The notes: generated by a model not told the origin, from the letters alone. A stretch of 64,000 nt of DNA from Hygrophila difformis (GCA_030278955.1 JAOANR010000006.1:11679915-11743914), one strand, 5' to 3'. Shown: positions 1 to 11,980, numbered from the stretch's first letter. Numbers and translations: made by a program.

Positions 1-395
1 GAAATTAGGTGTTTGTTTTGGCTTTTAAGAAAAAGCAAAAGCACCTCGAAAAGCGAAAAAAGTGCTTCTGGAAGAAGCAGCCCAGGGGGTGCTTCTCCCA
101 AAAGCAGAAGCCAAAAGCACCTCGTAAAATGTGCAAGGACTTAAATACCCCCACTACTTAATATAAATTACACTATAAATATATCTTATTATTATATTAA
201 GTAGCATGTCCTTTTTGGTAATTACCACACTCTAAAAGCACTTTTGATTTTTATTCATCCAAACATATTTTTTAAAAAAAGCCGCTTTTCAAACATTCCA
301 TCCAAACACAAAAGTGACATGCTTTTGCTTTTGACTTCTGCTTCTGCTTCTACTTTTGGCTTCTGCTTTTTTCAAAAGCCAATCCAAACGGGCCC
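1..395. mobile_element. hAT-like MITE, 5' end outside the window
   Basis: This is a non-coding repeat built from AAAAGC/GCTTTT motifs. It ends in AAGCCAATCCAAACGGGCCC, a typical plant MITE terminus. A complete homologous copy lies at 34776-35234, where the opposite terminus reads AGCCCGTTTGGAATGGCTTT. The internal blocks (GTGCTTCTGG, AGAAGCAGCCCAGGGGGTGC) match closely between the two copies. It has no coding capacity. The hAT assignment rests on terminal style only, because no clean 8-bp target duplication was found. Confidence 0.7.
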
Positions 396-462
396 TGAAT
401 ACTACGAGTACTACAGTATTTGAATTTTCAACAAGCAAACATTTTTCGCCTACAAATTCAAA

Positions 463-728
463 TTTTTTTATACTACACTAGAGTACTTAATAACCTATAT
501 TTTCTTACTTTTCTTTTCTTTTACATTCTTTTGAATCTATTGATTTTGAAATTTTTAAAATACAGTAGCAGCATATGTGTATTTTTATTTATAAATAAAT
601 GTAATTGGACTGAATCAAGTGACGATGGAAACATCACCTCACATGTTATTTCTGGTCAAACTATCAACTATGACCCCAGACTAGTGAAAATATTGATTGT
701 ACTAATAATTTTCTTATTCCATAACCAA
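463..728 (+). repeat. Direct repeat, copy A (partner at 61558-61826)
   Basis: About 266 bp is nearly identical to 61558-61826, with only a few substitutions and short indels (for example GTGACGATGG against GTTGACCATGG). Homology starts in a T-run before ATACTACACTAGAGTAC and stops after TTCCATAACCAA. No terminal inverted repeats and no convincing ORF are visible. The nature of the unit is unknown; it could be a dispersed repeat or a segmental duplication. Confidence 0.85.
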
Positions 729-772
729 TAGAAGTAGGAGTAATAAAAATAAAAACCTAATTAAATCAAGTT

Positions 773-967
773 TCAGAAAATTGACTTTTGTGAAGTAAAT
801 ACATTACACAATTTCATCCCCACCTCGATTTTGTTATGTTCTTGTTTCATGAATAGTTTCACACTTTCATCTAATATTCTCTCATCGAGGAAATTCAAAA
901 TCTTCCAACCATTAATGGAAGTGTTGATCAACAATAGAAGTGGATGTTTTGGCAGGTTACAATCCAC
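773..967 (-). other. Short ORF of unknown status
   Basis: A 64-codon ORF on the minus strand begins MDCNLPKHPLLLLINTSING. Its residue composition looks more protein-like than the surrounding AT-rich frames. It contains ILDESVKLFMKQEHNKIEVG and has no recognised domain. It lies downstream of the SAP30-like gene and could be a degenerate exon or chance. I do not recognise it. The remaining DNA between 730 and 1630 shows nothing else convincing. Confidence 0.2.
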
Positions 968-1631
968 GGATTCATCAGTGTGGGTGTGGCTACAACAAAT
1001 ACTCCTATATTTTCATGTTAATATAAGTAGCAATCCTCAATGATTGCGCTCCTAAACATTGAGGATATGATTAGTAATAATCCTGATCCATGCAAGAAAT
1101 TTATAGGCTTGCCCCTTCAGGCTTCAGCTACATGCCTGCATCCAATCCCAATTATGGCTTACTTGTTGTTTCCAGACTACTGTTTTTACTTTTTAATGGA
1201 TTGGTTCTTCAAGGCTACGCCGTACACTCCTCCTCCGACCATCTAGTTCACATGTAATTAAATACTACATCATCACATCTTTAGGGGTTGTATTTATAAA
1301 CGAATGTGATTGAATGTAAGTTTCCAATGCCACAGAGAAATTTGAGAGTAAACCACTGCTGGACTGGGATAAACAAGTTTGGTCGCATAAAATAAAATAA
1401 ATAGCAGTCCTGGAAACAAATTTATCAAAAGCAAAGGTGAATGTGAATACATGCACATTACAGTGTGCTGTGCTTAAAACATGGTAGTCTTGAGTCGGTT
1501 AGTCTCTGTTTCACACAGATGAGAATATGTACATATACATAATCTAGGGATGCTATCTAAGCAAGATGCTTGTCATTCACCAACACTTATACAAAGGACA
1601 AACAAATGCAAATGCAATGAAGTTGCTGCAG

Positions 1632-2099
1632 TCACCCTTTCAACGTCATTAATTGCACATTGTTTTTTTTTAGCCTCTTGGCAGCCTGCACAAACCCTGT
1701 TATCACTTGCAACTCATCCAATTGCTGCACCAGCCAGTAACCCAATAAATTTGGTTATTGAAGGTGAATTGCAGGCCACAATTGATTAAACATAAACACC
1801 CTTTTTGATAATGGTCGACAAGTTGTTATCATATGTGCATACCTGCGACACAAAATGCCTATGGACAACATCAATGAGTTGCTCTTTGGAAGGGTTGTTA
1901 ATCGCATCCACCTAAATAACATGAACCACTCATTAAGTGGCTACGGTGGTGATTGGAAAGATGGTACGTAGATGCATGTGCAAGAAATGCTAAAGCCACT
2001 CACCAAGTTAAAGTGCTGCAAATATCTCCATAAAGCAGACATCTCAAGCTTGCCTAGGTCAACATTCTGCACAAGAGGCTTAAGTTATGCAGTAGTATA

Positions 2100-2158
<59 letters not shown>

Positions 2159-3819
2159 AGGTTGAACTGAAACAATAAAAAAGATAAAAACATTCATGTC
2201 GTTTACTTCAAAGAAAAAGTAAATAAAATACAATACAAAGCAATAGTAGTTCTCACCAGGGACACCGCTGGAGTAGAAACCGAATCTTTAGACTGAGATT
2301 CACACAAGAGAGAACAGCTTTGATTCCTGTTGGATGAGCCAAACGACTTGTGCATATGATGCCTCAATTTATGGGACCTTTTAGCATCATCGGATGCTGA
2401 GAACGCGGAATGTATGGCACAGTTAAATTATGGGGTGGGCCAAATGAAAAAGGAATAAAGGTATGGATGGCTATGGGAAATGGGAGAAAGAGATGAATGA
2501 AGAGAATCCTATGCAACAAGTAACCTCTCCCAAGCAGAAGCCAGGGATAATTGAGTTTGCTGAGGTTACTTTTTAAGGCAAAATCTCACCCATAGAACAT
2601 GAAAAGGTAATGTGAAAGAATTTACTTTTTCAAACACAAAAGCTATCAAATCAAATACTCCAACAACCCAATTATTATCTTACGCATGAGGACATACAAA
2701 AACAGCCATTATCATGACTGAAGATTAACAATTACCCAACTCAGAAATGTGTTTATTTGATCAAAAAATAAGTTAAATAAAAGAAGCTATCGCAATAGAA
2801 TTGCAGAGAACAAGAAAAATAAAACTCACCTATATCTGAGCCATTGAAGAGCTCGTGGTCAAATTCAAGGTCATCGTCTTCCTCGTTTCCAGTAGGAGCT
2901 TCAATAACGCTTAAAGCATTCCGTTGAAGTTTTACTTCAATCCCATTTGTGAGAACCTGCATTCGGTTAAACATGGATAAAAAAAAAAAAAAAAGGCCCT
3001 GGGGTCCCAAATACTAATATATACTCTCACCACAGTCCGATGATCCAGTCCTTGTTTTTGGAACAGATGCATCATTTTCTACACTTGGGTTCTATACCAA
3101 ATTCATTCTAATATAAAATCTTACTGATACTCAAAGTTGCATAAATTCAAAGCATACCTGGTCCCGACAAAGGAAAATGGACCTAAAATATTCATTAATT
3201 AACAGTACGAGAAAGTAAAAAAGGTGTCGAATTTGCAGGAAATGCAATTTCTCAAATAACCAAACACAAATTCCAACCTACGCGCCAGTCATACAACGCA
3301 ATCCTCATTAAATTGACAGAAAATGATACGAAGAAGATAAAAAATACTTACCGCATAGAAATAAATACAGTAATTGACCAGAGTTTAATGTAGAAAGAAA
3401 GAACAATTCATTTTCCCATCCAGTAGGCAACAGAGAGTTATAATTGTTATCGATAGGCAGAAACCAGATACGGATGTTGATTAAATATAGTCATTATTTG
3501 CATATAATTGGTAAGAGCCAAAAAACAAAAGGAGGAGACTCGAAAAATGAGAGAGTTGGATGAATTCAAACAAAGAGAAACAACGCAGCAGCAAGTGAAT
3601 TACTGAACGACTTACCAGCCAGTGCCATCCACCAAGGCCAACAGCTTTCTTGACGACGCCACGAAGGCCGACCTGCACGGATTTTGTACGGTTATTTCCT
3701 GTCACCACAACCTTGGTGTGGCGCGGAAGCACGGAAAGCTCCTCTTCACTGCTTTCCCAGCGGCTATGTAACTGCGAAGAACATCCGCCATTGGTCTCGG
3801 TTGCAGGTAATTGCATCAT
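1632..3819 (-). CDS. SAP30: SAP30-like histone deacetylase complex subunit (six exons)
   Basis: I infer six exons on the minus strand: 3819-3616, 2956-2830, 2396-2257, 2066-2004, 1911-1843 and 1724-1632. All junctions are GT..AG, and the joined frame is 696 nt (231 aa). Residues 22-68 carry a conserved plant block with LPRHTKVVVTGNNRTKSVQV and VKKAVGLGGWHWL. It is followed by VLTNGIEVKLQRNALSVIEA and an acidic stretch (EEDDD). Residues 158-225 match the SAP30 Sin3-binding domain: LGKLEMSALWRYLQHFNL, then NNPSKEQLIDVVHRHFVSQ, then LDELQVITGFVQAAKRLKK. This fits the plant SAP30-like proteins (the Arabidopsis AFR1/AFR2 type), which act in the nucleus in Sin3/HDA deacetylase complexes and repress transcription. 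The start at 3819 is chosen because the upstream in-frame sequence is CT-rich and 5'UTR-like. A longer start at 4215 stays open in frame but looks non-coding. Family assignment is strong; exact N-terminus is less certain. Confidence 0.9.
2104..2155. repeat. (AT)n microsatellite in a SAP30-like intron
   Basis: A pure TA dinucleotide run of about 52 bp lies inside the third intron, between the exons at 2396-2257 and 2066-2004. It is likely length-polymorphic. Confidence 0.95.
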
Positions 3820-3957
3820 TAATTTCGAGTATGTTGAAGCTTCTGAATCCCAAGCAATCGGGGCTGAATCATGAGATTTATTCAGAGTGCAAAAGTTGTG
3901 GATATTAAAGGATGACGCGTTGATGATTCGAAAATGGAACCGGTGGGGGCTTGAAAT

Positions 3958-4030
3958 TGGGAGAGAGAAAAGACGGTTGGAGTTCGAGAATGGAGGGAGA
4001 AGAAGAGTGAAGAGAGAGAGGAATTGAGGA
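3958..4030 (-). promoter_or_regulatory. CT-rich leader of the SAP30-like gene
   Basis: Read on the minus strand, this stretch is dense in CTCTCT and TTCTTCTCCC tracts. It sits 140-210 bp upstream of the chosen start codon, typical of plant core promoters (Y patch) or 5'UTRs. It supports treating the in-frame codons upstream of 3819 as untranslated. Confidence 0.45.
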
Positions 4031-4153
4031 GGAAAGCGAACAAGTGTGTTATTGAAATGGCAGCCAACCCAAAGTGCAACCAGCCAATGCCCAAGCAGAA
4101 GCAGGCCGTGATTTGTGAATCCCAATGGCACACTGCTGAGAAATCGCGGCACG

Positions 4154-4161
4154 CCACGTGG
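4154..4161. promoter_or_regulatory. G-box CCACGTGG
   Basis: A perfect 8-bp palindrome with a CACGTG core, about 335 bp upstream of the SAP30-like start codon. G-boxes bind plant bZIP and bHLH factors in light and ABA responses. Binding here is inferred from sequence only. Confidence 0.5.
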
Positions 4162-4245
4162 TGTACTACAACTTTTGTGCACCGCGTGTCTGTGTCCAAC
4201 ACCACCCAAAGCCAAAACTGCTCTGGTCTCTTTTCTCCATGGTAA

Positions 4246-4968
4246 TTTTGCTCCTAAATTGAATTACTACTGTACTTCTTAATTTTAAAATAGCTTCTTA
4301 ATTAGGAAGTGGTTGAACAAGGATATACAGTACAGTCTAGAGTATAAAATTGTTTGATTAAAATCCCACTGTATGCTAATTTGTCCCAACTAACTAACTA
4401 AGTCCTGAAGTCACTAGAAAAATAAGAAGGAAAAGATCGAGAATTTAAAAGTAAAAGCAGCTCAAATAATTAGTTGGATGAATATAATTAAAGTTGTTTT
4501 TTAACGGAAATATGTCTGGATTAATGGTGCATAGAAGGACTTTTTGTAGTATATTAAAATTACTAAAATAGGCATAAATCTTATAAGTATATATTTTTAT
4601 ACCTAAAATGACTTCTTTTTTTTAAAAGTAATCCCTACCTACTTTTAAAAAAATGAAAAAATTTTAACTTTTGTTTCTCCTTTAACTTTTTTTTAAAAGT
4701 CAAAATAAATATCTAGAAAAAAAAATGACTTTTTGGAAAGGAAAAGTCAAAAAAGAAGAGAGAAAAAAAAAAAAAAAAAAAAAGCGCCTCTAACTATGTA
4801 AACCATATGCACATATAGTATAGTCCTAATTAAAGGGTATTACTTCGATGTTTGGATAGTAGATGAATTAATGACATTAAGCATGTGTTGGTGTGTTGAT
4901 CCGATGATGTGTATGTGTTAGGTGTTAATAGGGTGTGTGCTGAGTATTTAATGCATTAATGGTGACTG
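4246..4968. other. AT-rich intergenic DNA
   Basis: This holds long A-tracts (about 22 A at 4762-4783) and TTTTAAAAGT-type repeats. No ORF, TIR or RNA gene is visible. Confidence 0.6.
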
Positions 4969-6060
4969 TGTAATACCCGAGAATTTTGTAAAATAAATTA
5001 ATAAATATAATAAATAAATAAAATTAATAATTGAAAGATAAAATGAGAAATGGAATTTAATTCCAAAAGGAATTAAAGTTCTAAGAGCCCATGAAGTTAA
5101 AGATAACTTAATTAAATAAATTGTTCCATGATAACCCAACACAAATGGACTCTATAAATCTAACTCGAAATCAAATTGAGGTCCGAATACTCTTAGTTGA
5201 TGCCTTTGTTGCATCCTTGTACCAAAAAAAAAAAAATTTTTTTGAGGTCCGAATAAAATAGGAAATTGGAGTCCAAAAAGTAGCCCGAAGATCGGAGCCC
5301 AAAAACATAGAAGGATAGAAGTCCGAAAGAGATGAGAAAATGCCCGACGGATCGCACGACCAGGCCCAGGCCGCAGCCTGGACCAAGTCCGCGCGGTCAT
5401 GGCGCGTTTCCGTAGGGAATACTGCGCCAAGGGCGCGCCAGACCAGGCAGCTGCGTGAAACTTTTGACAATTTCCTACACGAGTATTTTCTAAAATATCC
5501 CAAGTTAAATTTATTAAATGAAAGGAGTTATGATTTGTGGGAAAGGGGTTTAAGGATATATTCCACTTTTTATTACTCATGTGGGATGCTTTGATTCCAA
5601 ACGGCGCTGTGATCCTCCCCGGCATGAAACTTTTGACAAATTTCATGGTGCAACCGGGATAGACAGTTCAGTCTTGACCTTCAGTCTGTCACACTGAAGG
5701 TCCCCGGCATCTGCGCCATGATACTTCTCATAATTTCATGTCATGAAATTCCCTGCCATGAAACTTTTAACACATTTCCCACTATATGAGTATTTTCCGA
5801 AAAATCATAGTCCTAGTTTTCAATTTTATTTAATGAAATCAATTTATGAAGATGGAGTTGGGATTAGGGATATATTTATAGGTTGTCACGTTTTTACTAC
5901 TCGTGTTAAGAAACTGTGCCCCCGAAAGCGCACGGTGTCAAAAATTGCAGTAATTTATAGTAAGACCGGATCGTTCACTGGAGGATGTGCGATAGAAGCA
6001 GGGCCCATGTCGTTTACTAAGATTTTCCACTCGGTTACTCGATTCAAGTTTTGCAATGAT
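4969..6060 (+). mobile_element. Degenerate LTR related to the 11981-20353 family
   Basis: It starts with TGTAATACCCGAGAATTTTG, which corresponds to the reverse complement of the LTR terminus at 15139 (TGTAATACCCCAGATTTTTA). A GC-rich block at 5335-5460 contains GCCCGACGGATCGCACGACC, and AGGATAGAAGTCCGAAAGAG lies just upstream. Both resemble the reverse complement of 14640-14710 in the young element. A segment with CATGAAACTTTT..GAGTATTTTC occurs twice (about 5452 and 5757), suggesting an internal duplication. The right boundary is uncertain and no coding region is attached. Confidence 0.55.
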
Positions 6061-6555
6061 TTATAACAACTATATGACAATAATTTAAACTAGATTATGG
6101 AAGCAGTTAAAGATTATTCTGCAAAGCATGGTAAATTTAGTCTAAAAAGAGATTAGATCTATTCTAAGAAAGCAATAAGAATTATGCTAGAAAAGCAGGT
6201 AAAATTATTCTACGAAAGAAGATTTAAAATGTGACAGAAGGGACAGGGAGAAAGTAATAAAGATTGGACGAGATTCAGATGAAACATAAGTAAACTTCCA
6301 TTTTAATACACAGATCTTTGTTTGGGATAATTCATCAGTCAGCTAACTCTCATGCTTTCTGGACTATGTTCCCTTTGACAGACAGGTACTTACAGTCAGA
6401 ATTTACATGCTATTAAGACCTCAATTTCTAAGATACCACAGATTAATAGTAACTTCCCTTGCAATGCCTTGCAAGAGTATGTTAGTCATACGTGGTGGAC
6501 AAGCAACACCTAACATATCATTAGTTGATATGCCAAGTACTACTATCGTCCCCCT
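6061..6555. other. Unassigned AT-rich stretch
   Basis: No ORF or terminal repeat was recognised. It is probably a continuation of LTR-retrotransposon debris, since the flanks on both sides look LTR-derived. Confidence 0.4.
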
Positions 6556-8060
6556 TGTCACACCCAAAGTCCAAATCTAACCCCGAACTAATCCATAACT
6601 CTTAAACCTTACAACCGGCGGCCAACCTCTAATTCTTCCGAGTGACCTCTATAAAAGCATTTTAAAGAAAGCGGTAAAGAAAACATTTAAAACCTATCAC
6701 TCGGAAGTCTTAAAAGATCATCACATTACGTTAGTATAAAAGAGCCCCTGGTCTTGGTGACCAGATGCAGATTTAGAACTTCCCAAACATCAGTAAGCCA
6801 CAGGGCTTATAACATCCGGTTAGTTATGAGATACAAACATGAGTGGAACAGATCTATGAGGATCTATCCCGAATGTACTCACTCGAGACTCAATTTTAGG
6901 CTTTGGCGGGAGAAGATAACAGTTGAAAGAATACTCAACCCTACCTTAGAAATTAACCAAGGCCTATATGTTGTTCCTCTAATATCAATTATCACACCTT
7001 ATCCGAATCCAAGTGGACACTGATTCGATGCAACACACAGTAATTTTGAGAAACAAAAAGATATTTGAAAATCATTCCCTAAACAGGTACTAAACTCTCA
7101 ATTAAAACACAGATCCTTTCAGTCTAGATGAGACCTAATCGCTGACTCTGCTTCTATGTTCTCAAAATTAACCCCCAGTAGAATATGAAGTAGTCATAAC
7201 TGTCGAATTTATCCCTTACTTAGATCCGGATTTTATAAAGTGATTTTTATGGAAATTTATTATGCAACATCTGATTTAAATCGAGACTTCTATGTCCAAG
7301 GAGAAGGATCTCCAAAATATTATAGACCACAATATCTACATAATAATAGCATGCATACATGTATATGAGAAGTAAAATAAAATACCCCAAAATATATGGT
7401 GGGGTTAGACAGAATTTGATACACAAAGATGGATTAGCCTGAGATAAGAAGAATTTGGCTGAAAAGAGTGCCAGAAATAATTGGGGTTATCCGGACTGCA
7501 AACATCTGCCATCCGGTTCCCAAATATTCCAGATGAAATGATTTTTAGACAGTAGGGGTTCCTTAATGATAGTGATCGCTATCCTCGAGAGTCCTACTGT
7601 CTATGAGTGAGGCAAAACCTACACGTTTTCTTACTGCAGTACTGCTATAACAGTGTTGATCGACACTATCTAACAGTACTGTGGCTCGAAATTCAGGCTT
7701 GAAATTAAGGTAAAGAAAAGAAAACTGTATCTAATTAGGAGTTGGCTTAGTGACTAATCGTTATCTCCATGAAGAGACCTTTTCGCCGTAGCTTCCACCA
7801 ACCACTAATCAGACCATGCAAAATAACGAGTAATAATTAATACACAGAAGATGAGCTAATCGTTATCCTGGTGAAGGGACCTTTTCGCCAACATTGATCT
7901 GTGATATTTCTTATTACCCATTCATACATACAATAAACAGAAAAGATTAAATTAACAAAATATTTTTGGTACTGTGTGAGTGTTAATCACACAATAATTA
8001 AGACATTAATGGGTTGAGATGTGTAATGGATAAAAGTAGATGTAGTGGGCCTAAGCCCAG
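6556..8060 (-). mobile_element. Probable degenerate LTR fragment, reverse orientation
   Basis: It begins TGTCACACCCAAAGTCC, in the style of the LTR start TGTAACACCCCGG. It contains a 5'-UTR-like tract and a duplicated motif CTAATCGTTATC..GGGACCTTTTCGCC or AGAGACCTTTTCGCC (7758-7786 and 7857-7890), similar in layout to the tandem cassettes inside the young LTRs. There is no matching second LTR and no coding sequence, so the call is an inference. Confidence 0.35.
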
Positions 8061-8127
8061 TACATCCATGCAACTTACACAACTCAAGAAATAAAATATT
8101 TTTAGAGTTTTAAAATAGAAGGAAGAA

Positions 8128-8715
8128 AGCAATTCGGTCTATTGAGCAAAATACAAAAGAGACCGAATTGAGGATGCATGAGGTATGAAGTAACACCATA
8201 CCCAATTAATCCTTGTAAAGTCATGAAGCATCCTCTAATTCGAATTGTTAAAGCAATTCGGTTTAAACCGAATTGGACAATTCGAATTGATGAAGTCATT
8301 CATTCACTCAAATTTGGCTAAGGCATTTAGCCCAAAAAGAGGGTAATTCGAATTGCCAATTGAGTTCGGTCTAGACCGAATTAGACAATTCGAATTGGTA
8401 AGACATAAAAAAAAAACTAAGGCATGAAGGGATGGAATGCATACAATATGATGTACAAGATCAATTCGATCTATAGGAGGGATTCTGTCTAAACCGAATT
8501 CACATAGACCGAATTGCCTGTGCACCATATGAGAACAATTTTTGCTATGCAATTCGGTCATCATGGGCAATTCGGTTTAGACCGAATTGTAAACCGAATT
8601 GCCTAGATCGAATTGCATATGAATTTTTAGAAAAGACATTCAACAAATATTTTTTGCCATGCAATTCCATTCTCATGGGCAATTCGGTCTAGACCGAATT
8701 GCCTCAAATCGAATT
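8128..8715. repeat. Palindromic AATTCGG/CCGAATT motif cluster A
   Basis: About fourteen copies of AATTCGGT or ACCGAATT occur here. Many are joined as perfect or near-perfect palindromes such as AATTCGGTCTAGACCGAATT and AATTCGGTTTAAACCGAATT. Plain AATTCGAATT variants also occur. Spacing is irregular, so this is not a simple tandem array. ORFs over the cluster merely translate the motif (QFGLDRI) and are not taken as genes. Confidence 0.8.
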
Positions 8716-9683
8716 GCATGTCTTTTCTCTCATAAAAGATATTTTGAACTCATGAGTGCAGGTTCGGTTTACATTGTGTGGTTTATGATGGATAAGATTT
8801 ACCAAATCATTCATTTCACATCAATGTCACTTTACAGCCACACTAATAAGTGTTTTTAAGGAAAATAGACCTAATAGGGTACATGGCTAGCAGGTATTGG
8901 CATATAACAAACCTTAATACTACAAACAAGCACTCAAATATCAAAGACCTAAACATCTAATAAGTAATAAGAACAGATGCATAAAAAAAAACAAGAACAC
9001 CTAGATCATCTAAGGCAACAATAAGCTAATAGAGAGAGACTAAAACAGCAACTTAATAACATGGAAATAAATCTAACAAGTCTAAAATCGTCTAAACCCT
9101 AAGAACACTTACTTGAATCACTAAGGTGTGAGAGTAAGCCAAAAACCCACTAAACATGCATTTATTAAGAAAGTAAGTCAGCTAGGACATAGTAAATATA
9201 ACCTAGTTGAAACAAACAAACATTCCAACATTTATTGTTAAGGAAAGCATTAAATAAATGCCAAACACTTGAAAAGAAAACCCATTTCTGGATTCTTTCT
9301 TGTATTGACACTCGAAAGCACTAAATAACCCTAAAACCATCATTAGCTTGAAGGTAGGGTTCATTATAACTACAAAGCATTTAAAGTTTATGGTAATGGC
9401 TACACTAAGGGTGGTAACAAGCTTCTAATGAAAAATGAACTAAACTTAAAGCAATAAAACTACATTACAAGCTTGAAAATAAACTAACTAAACTACACTA
9501 CCTACCTAACCCTTAAGGGGTGAAGAACCTTCTGCTCCTTCTCTTTTGTCTCCCAGCAAATGTCCAAATGTGTAAGAGTTAGAATGTTTCTTGTGTTGAG
9601 GAAGGTCAGCTTTTATACTTCTTCTCGAAACCCTAGGCCCATCATGCATTTCTCACGTGCTTCACAGCTGCAATTTTGAATGT
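8716..9683. other. Gene-free spacer between the palindrome clusters
   Basis: A-rich DNA with many short oligo-A tracts. No ORF of interest, terminal repeat or RNA gene is seen. It may belong to the same unidentified element as the flanking clusters. Confidence 0.4.
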
Positions 9684-10098
9684 GATTCGGTCTCCTCAAG
9701 CAGTTCGGTTTAGACCGAATTGGGGAAATGAGGTCTTTCTTCTTGATCTTGAGCATGAAATGTGGTGATTCGGTCTATGGGTAGACCGAATTGGCATTGT
9801 CGAATTGATGATGGCTCATGTTTGGCTTCCTTGCTTTGAGGCAATTCGATCTATGCGAATTCGGTCTAGATCGAATTGCATAGATCGAACTCCTCCTTTT
9901 CTGTTCTGCTCACAGTCTTCTTCTTTCCATAGTGCAATTCGGTCTATGGGTCAATTCGGTTTAGACCGAATTGCCACAGACCGAATTGGTTGCTCTTCTC
10001 TTCTTCAACACTTCTCTTTTTCTTCTTCTTCTCTTCAGCAATTCGGTCTAAATAGCAATTCGGTTTAGGTCGAATTGTGTATAGACCGAATTGATCTT
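9684..10098. repeat. Palindromic AATTCGG/CCGAATT motif cluster B
   Basis: About ten further copies of the cluster A motif, including CAATTCGGTTTAGACCGAAT at 9954-9973. They alternate with CT-rich spacers (CTTCTTCTTCTTC). It shares the motif, but not the spacer sequence, with 8128-8715. Confidence 0.8.
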
Positions 10099-10389
10099 CA
10101 ACACTTAACCAAAATTTCAATTTGTGGGATTTTCATTCTTTTTCCCATCTTTTTGATTTTTGTGGGCTATATTATTCTTTTGCCCATCTTTTTCTTTTCT
10201 TTTTCCTTTTTTCATGTTTTTTGATTTTTCTAACACAAATGCAATTAAAATTGCATATTTTTGTGTCTTTCATTACCAGCTTATTATTCTTACAAACTTG
10301 CATCAATCTGTCGAATTCAACTGCTTTCTTATTGAAATAAGATGGGAATACGATCAAAATGTCCGTTTCAGACACGGAAATGGAATGAA

Positions 10390-11975
10390 AATAATGGACT
10401 ATTTTGGCCATTATCACTGCGCTGTTGCACGATTTGCTCGCCCGACTCCGGATTTTTCGACGTCGGTTGCTTACCATTCGGCCCAAGACTCTCCCTAGCT
10501 GCTCATGGACGTCCTCAAGTCCTTGAGAGTCTATAAAAAGGTTCCTTGACAGCCCGTACATTCCTTTGGAATATCTTCAAATCAAACATACCCGAAAAAC
10601 CCTAACCCCAAGACATTGGATGCAAGATTTATGAGAAGGAGGACTGTTCCAGGCGAGTTCAAGAGTTCCCGGGCGTAGGTAGACGGTGTGGTAAGGCTTT
10701 CGTCCATTCCCTCTCATTCAAATTCGAATATGAAACTAATTACACGCATTTTACTATTATAAAACCCCGATCCGGATGCGTAGAGGGAGAACGAAGGATC
10801 TCGGAGGGAGAACGGAGGACGTGGAAGCCACGCCTACGAATTGACGAGCCGGTTAATCCAATCTCAAGTAAGTTAATTACTTACTGTGGTTTTGGGTGTT
10901 AAAATAATCAACCAAACGTAAGATCCATAAAGAACTTAATAAAATCTGACAAAAGAAAACCCTACACGCGCAGTGTTTTTATTTGAATTATTCGGACCCT
11001 TTAAAATGTTCAAACTAGAAAACTTAAAACATGAAATGTGTTCATAAGACGCCGATCTACGTCCAGTAAAAATTTCATCATTTTTTGTTAAGATTTGATA
11101 GCCAAAAATCGAACTAGAAGAAACTGTTTTCAATTTGGATCTTGAAATGGGACAGAATCATACTTCGAATTTGTTGGTGACTTTTACATTAGATCTAGGC
11201 CGATTTAGGATTAGTGTTAAACATAAAAATTGTAGATCTATAAGTCGGGAATACCGCTGTAAAATTTTAGAATTTTTCGTCAAGATTTGAAACTCCGAAT
11301 TTGAACCGAACCAATCTGCGTTTTCTTCAAACTTCTAAAAATTGACAGAACGGGTTTCTGAACTTAATCCGATTTTTCTTAATTGATCCGGTTGGAATTA
11401 GGCCTTGAGTTCTAAACAAAAGTTGTATATAATCGTGTTAGGATTAAGTCTGTAAATTTTCGTTAAGTTTGGTGTGCATTTGATATGTTAAAAATTAAAT
11501 ATTTAAAAACTGCTACGTCTGAATCCGGGCAGAACACTATTTCTATACAAAATCTCATTTTTGACTTGTTTTCTTAATCCGGATTGAAAAAGTTTAAACA
11601 CGAAATTGCGAGCTACTGCTCAAATTTCAGAATTTTTGGTCGTGAAATAGATTTTTAAATGATATTGGAGCGAACAGCGTCCTGGGATAGTATATTTTTA
11701 AGAAACTTACTAAATTTGGAAAATCGGCTTTATTATATAAACAAATTAATTCTTTTGAAATTAAATGAACAAAACGTTTTCGAAAAAATCCCCTTTGCAA
11801 CTTGATTGAAACTAAAATTAGGGGGTGAGTGCTTGTTATGGTGCCCTCCTAACTGCGTGGTGCGTGATTGGACGATGGGATCAAAATTAGGGGGTGAGTG
11901 CTTGTTAGGGTGCCCTCCTAACTGCATCGTGCCTGATTGGACGATGAGATTAAAATTAGGGGGCGAGTGCTCTGC
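10390..11975 (+). mobile_element. Older LTR, left part, split by the nested gag-only element
   Basis: This is the plus-oriented LTR of a relative of the nested element. The stretch at 10868-10895 (AAGTTAATTACTTACTGTGG) is the reverse complement of the young LTR motif near 14096. A TATA-like CTATAAAAAG lies at 10531-10540, followed by a leader-like region. Its right part resumes at 20359 and ends at 21258 with GGTTGTTACA. The left boundary could not be fixed, and no TGTAATACC start is seen, so it may be 5' truncated. Confidence 0.6.
11814..11975. repeat. 69-bp tandem repeat in the older LTR
   Basis: Units start at 11814, 11883 and 11952 with AAAATTAGGGGG, an exact 69-bp period. Each carries GTGCTTGTTA.GGTGCCCTCC or a variant. 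The third unit is interrupted by the nested retrotransposon and continues after it at 20359 (GCACTCCTAACTGCGTCGTG). This independently confirms the insertion breakpoint. Confidence 0.9.
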
Positions 11976-11980
11976 AGGGT
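11976..11980. repeat. Target site duplication AGGGT, left copy
   Basis: Five bases immediately left of the LTR terminus TGTAACACCC, repeated at 20354-20358. Five-base duplications are standard for LTR-retrotransposon integration. Confidence 0.93.

Noticed and set aside
1265..1456. Minus-strand ORF in the 3' flank of the SAP30-like gene
   Set aside because: No domain, and composition is like that of the surrounding non-coding DNA.
3882..4245. Long in-frame 5' extension and overlapping ORFs upstream of the SAP30-like gene
   Set aside because: The sequence is CT-rich and promoter-like, and the peptide is low-complexity. The conserved region starts near residue 22 of the shorter product.
5152..5646. 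Overlapping ORFs of 84-164 aa on both strands
   Set aside because: They lie in a GC-rich block of a degenerate LTR and have no recognisable domain.
8102..10068. ORFs with repeated QFGLDRI peptide
   Set aside because: The peptide simply translates the AATTCGGTCTAGACCGAATT palindrome. The frames are short and appear on both strands.
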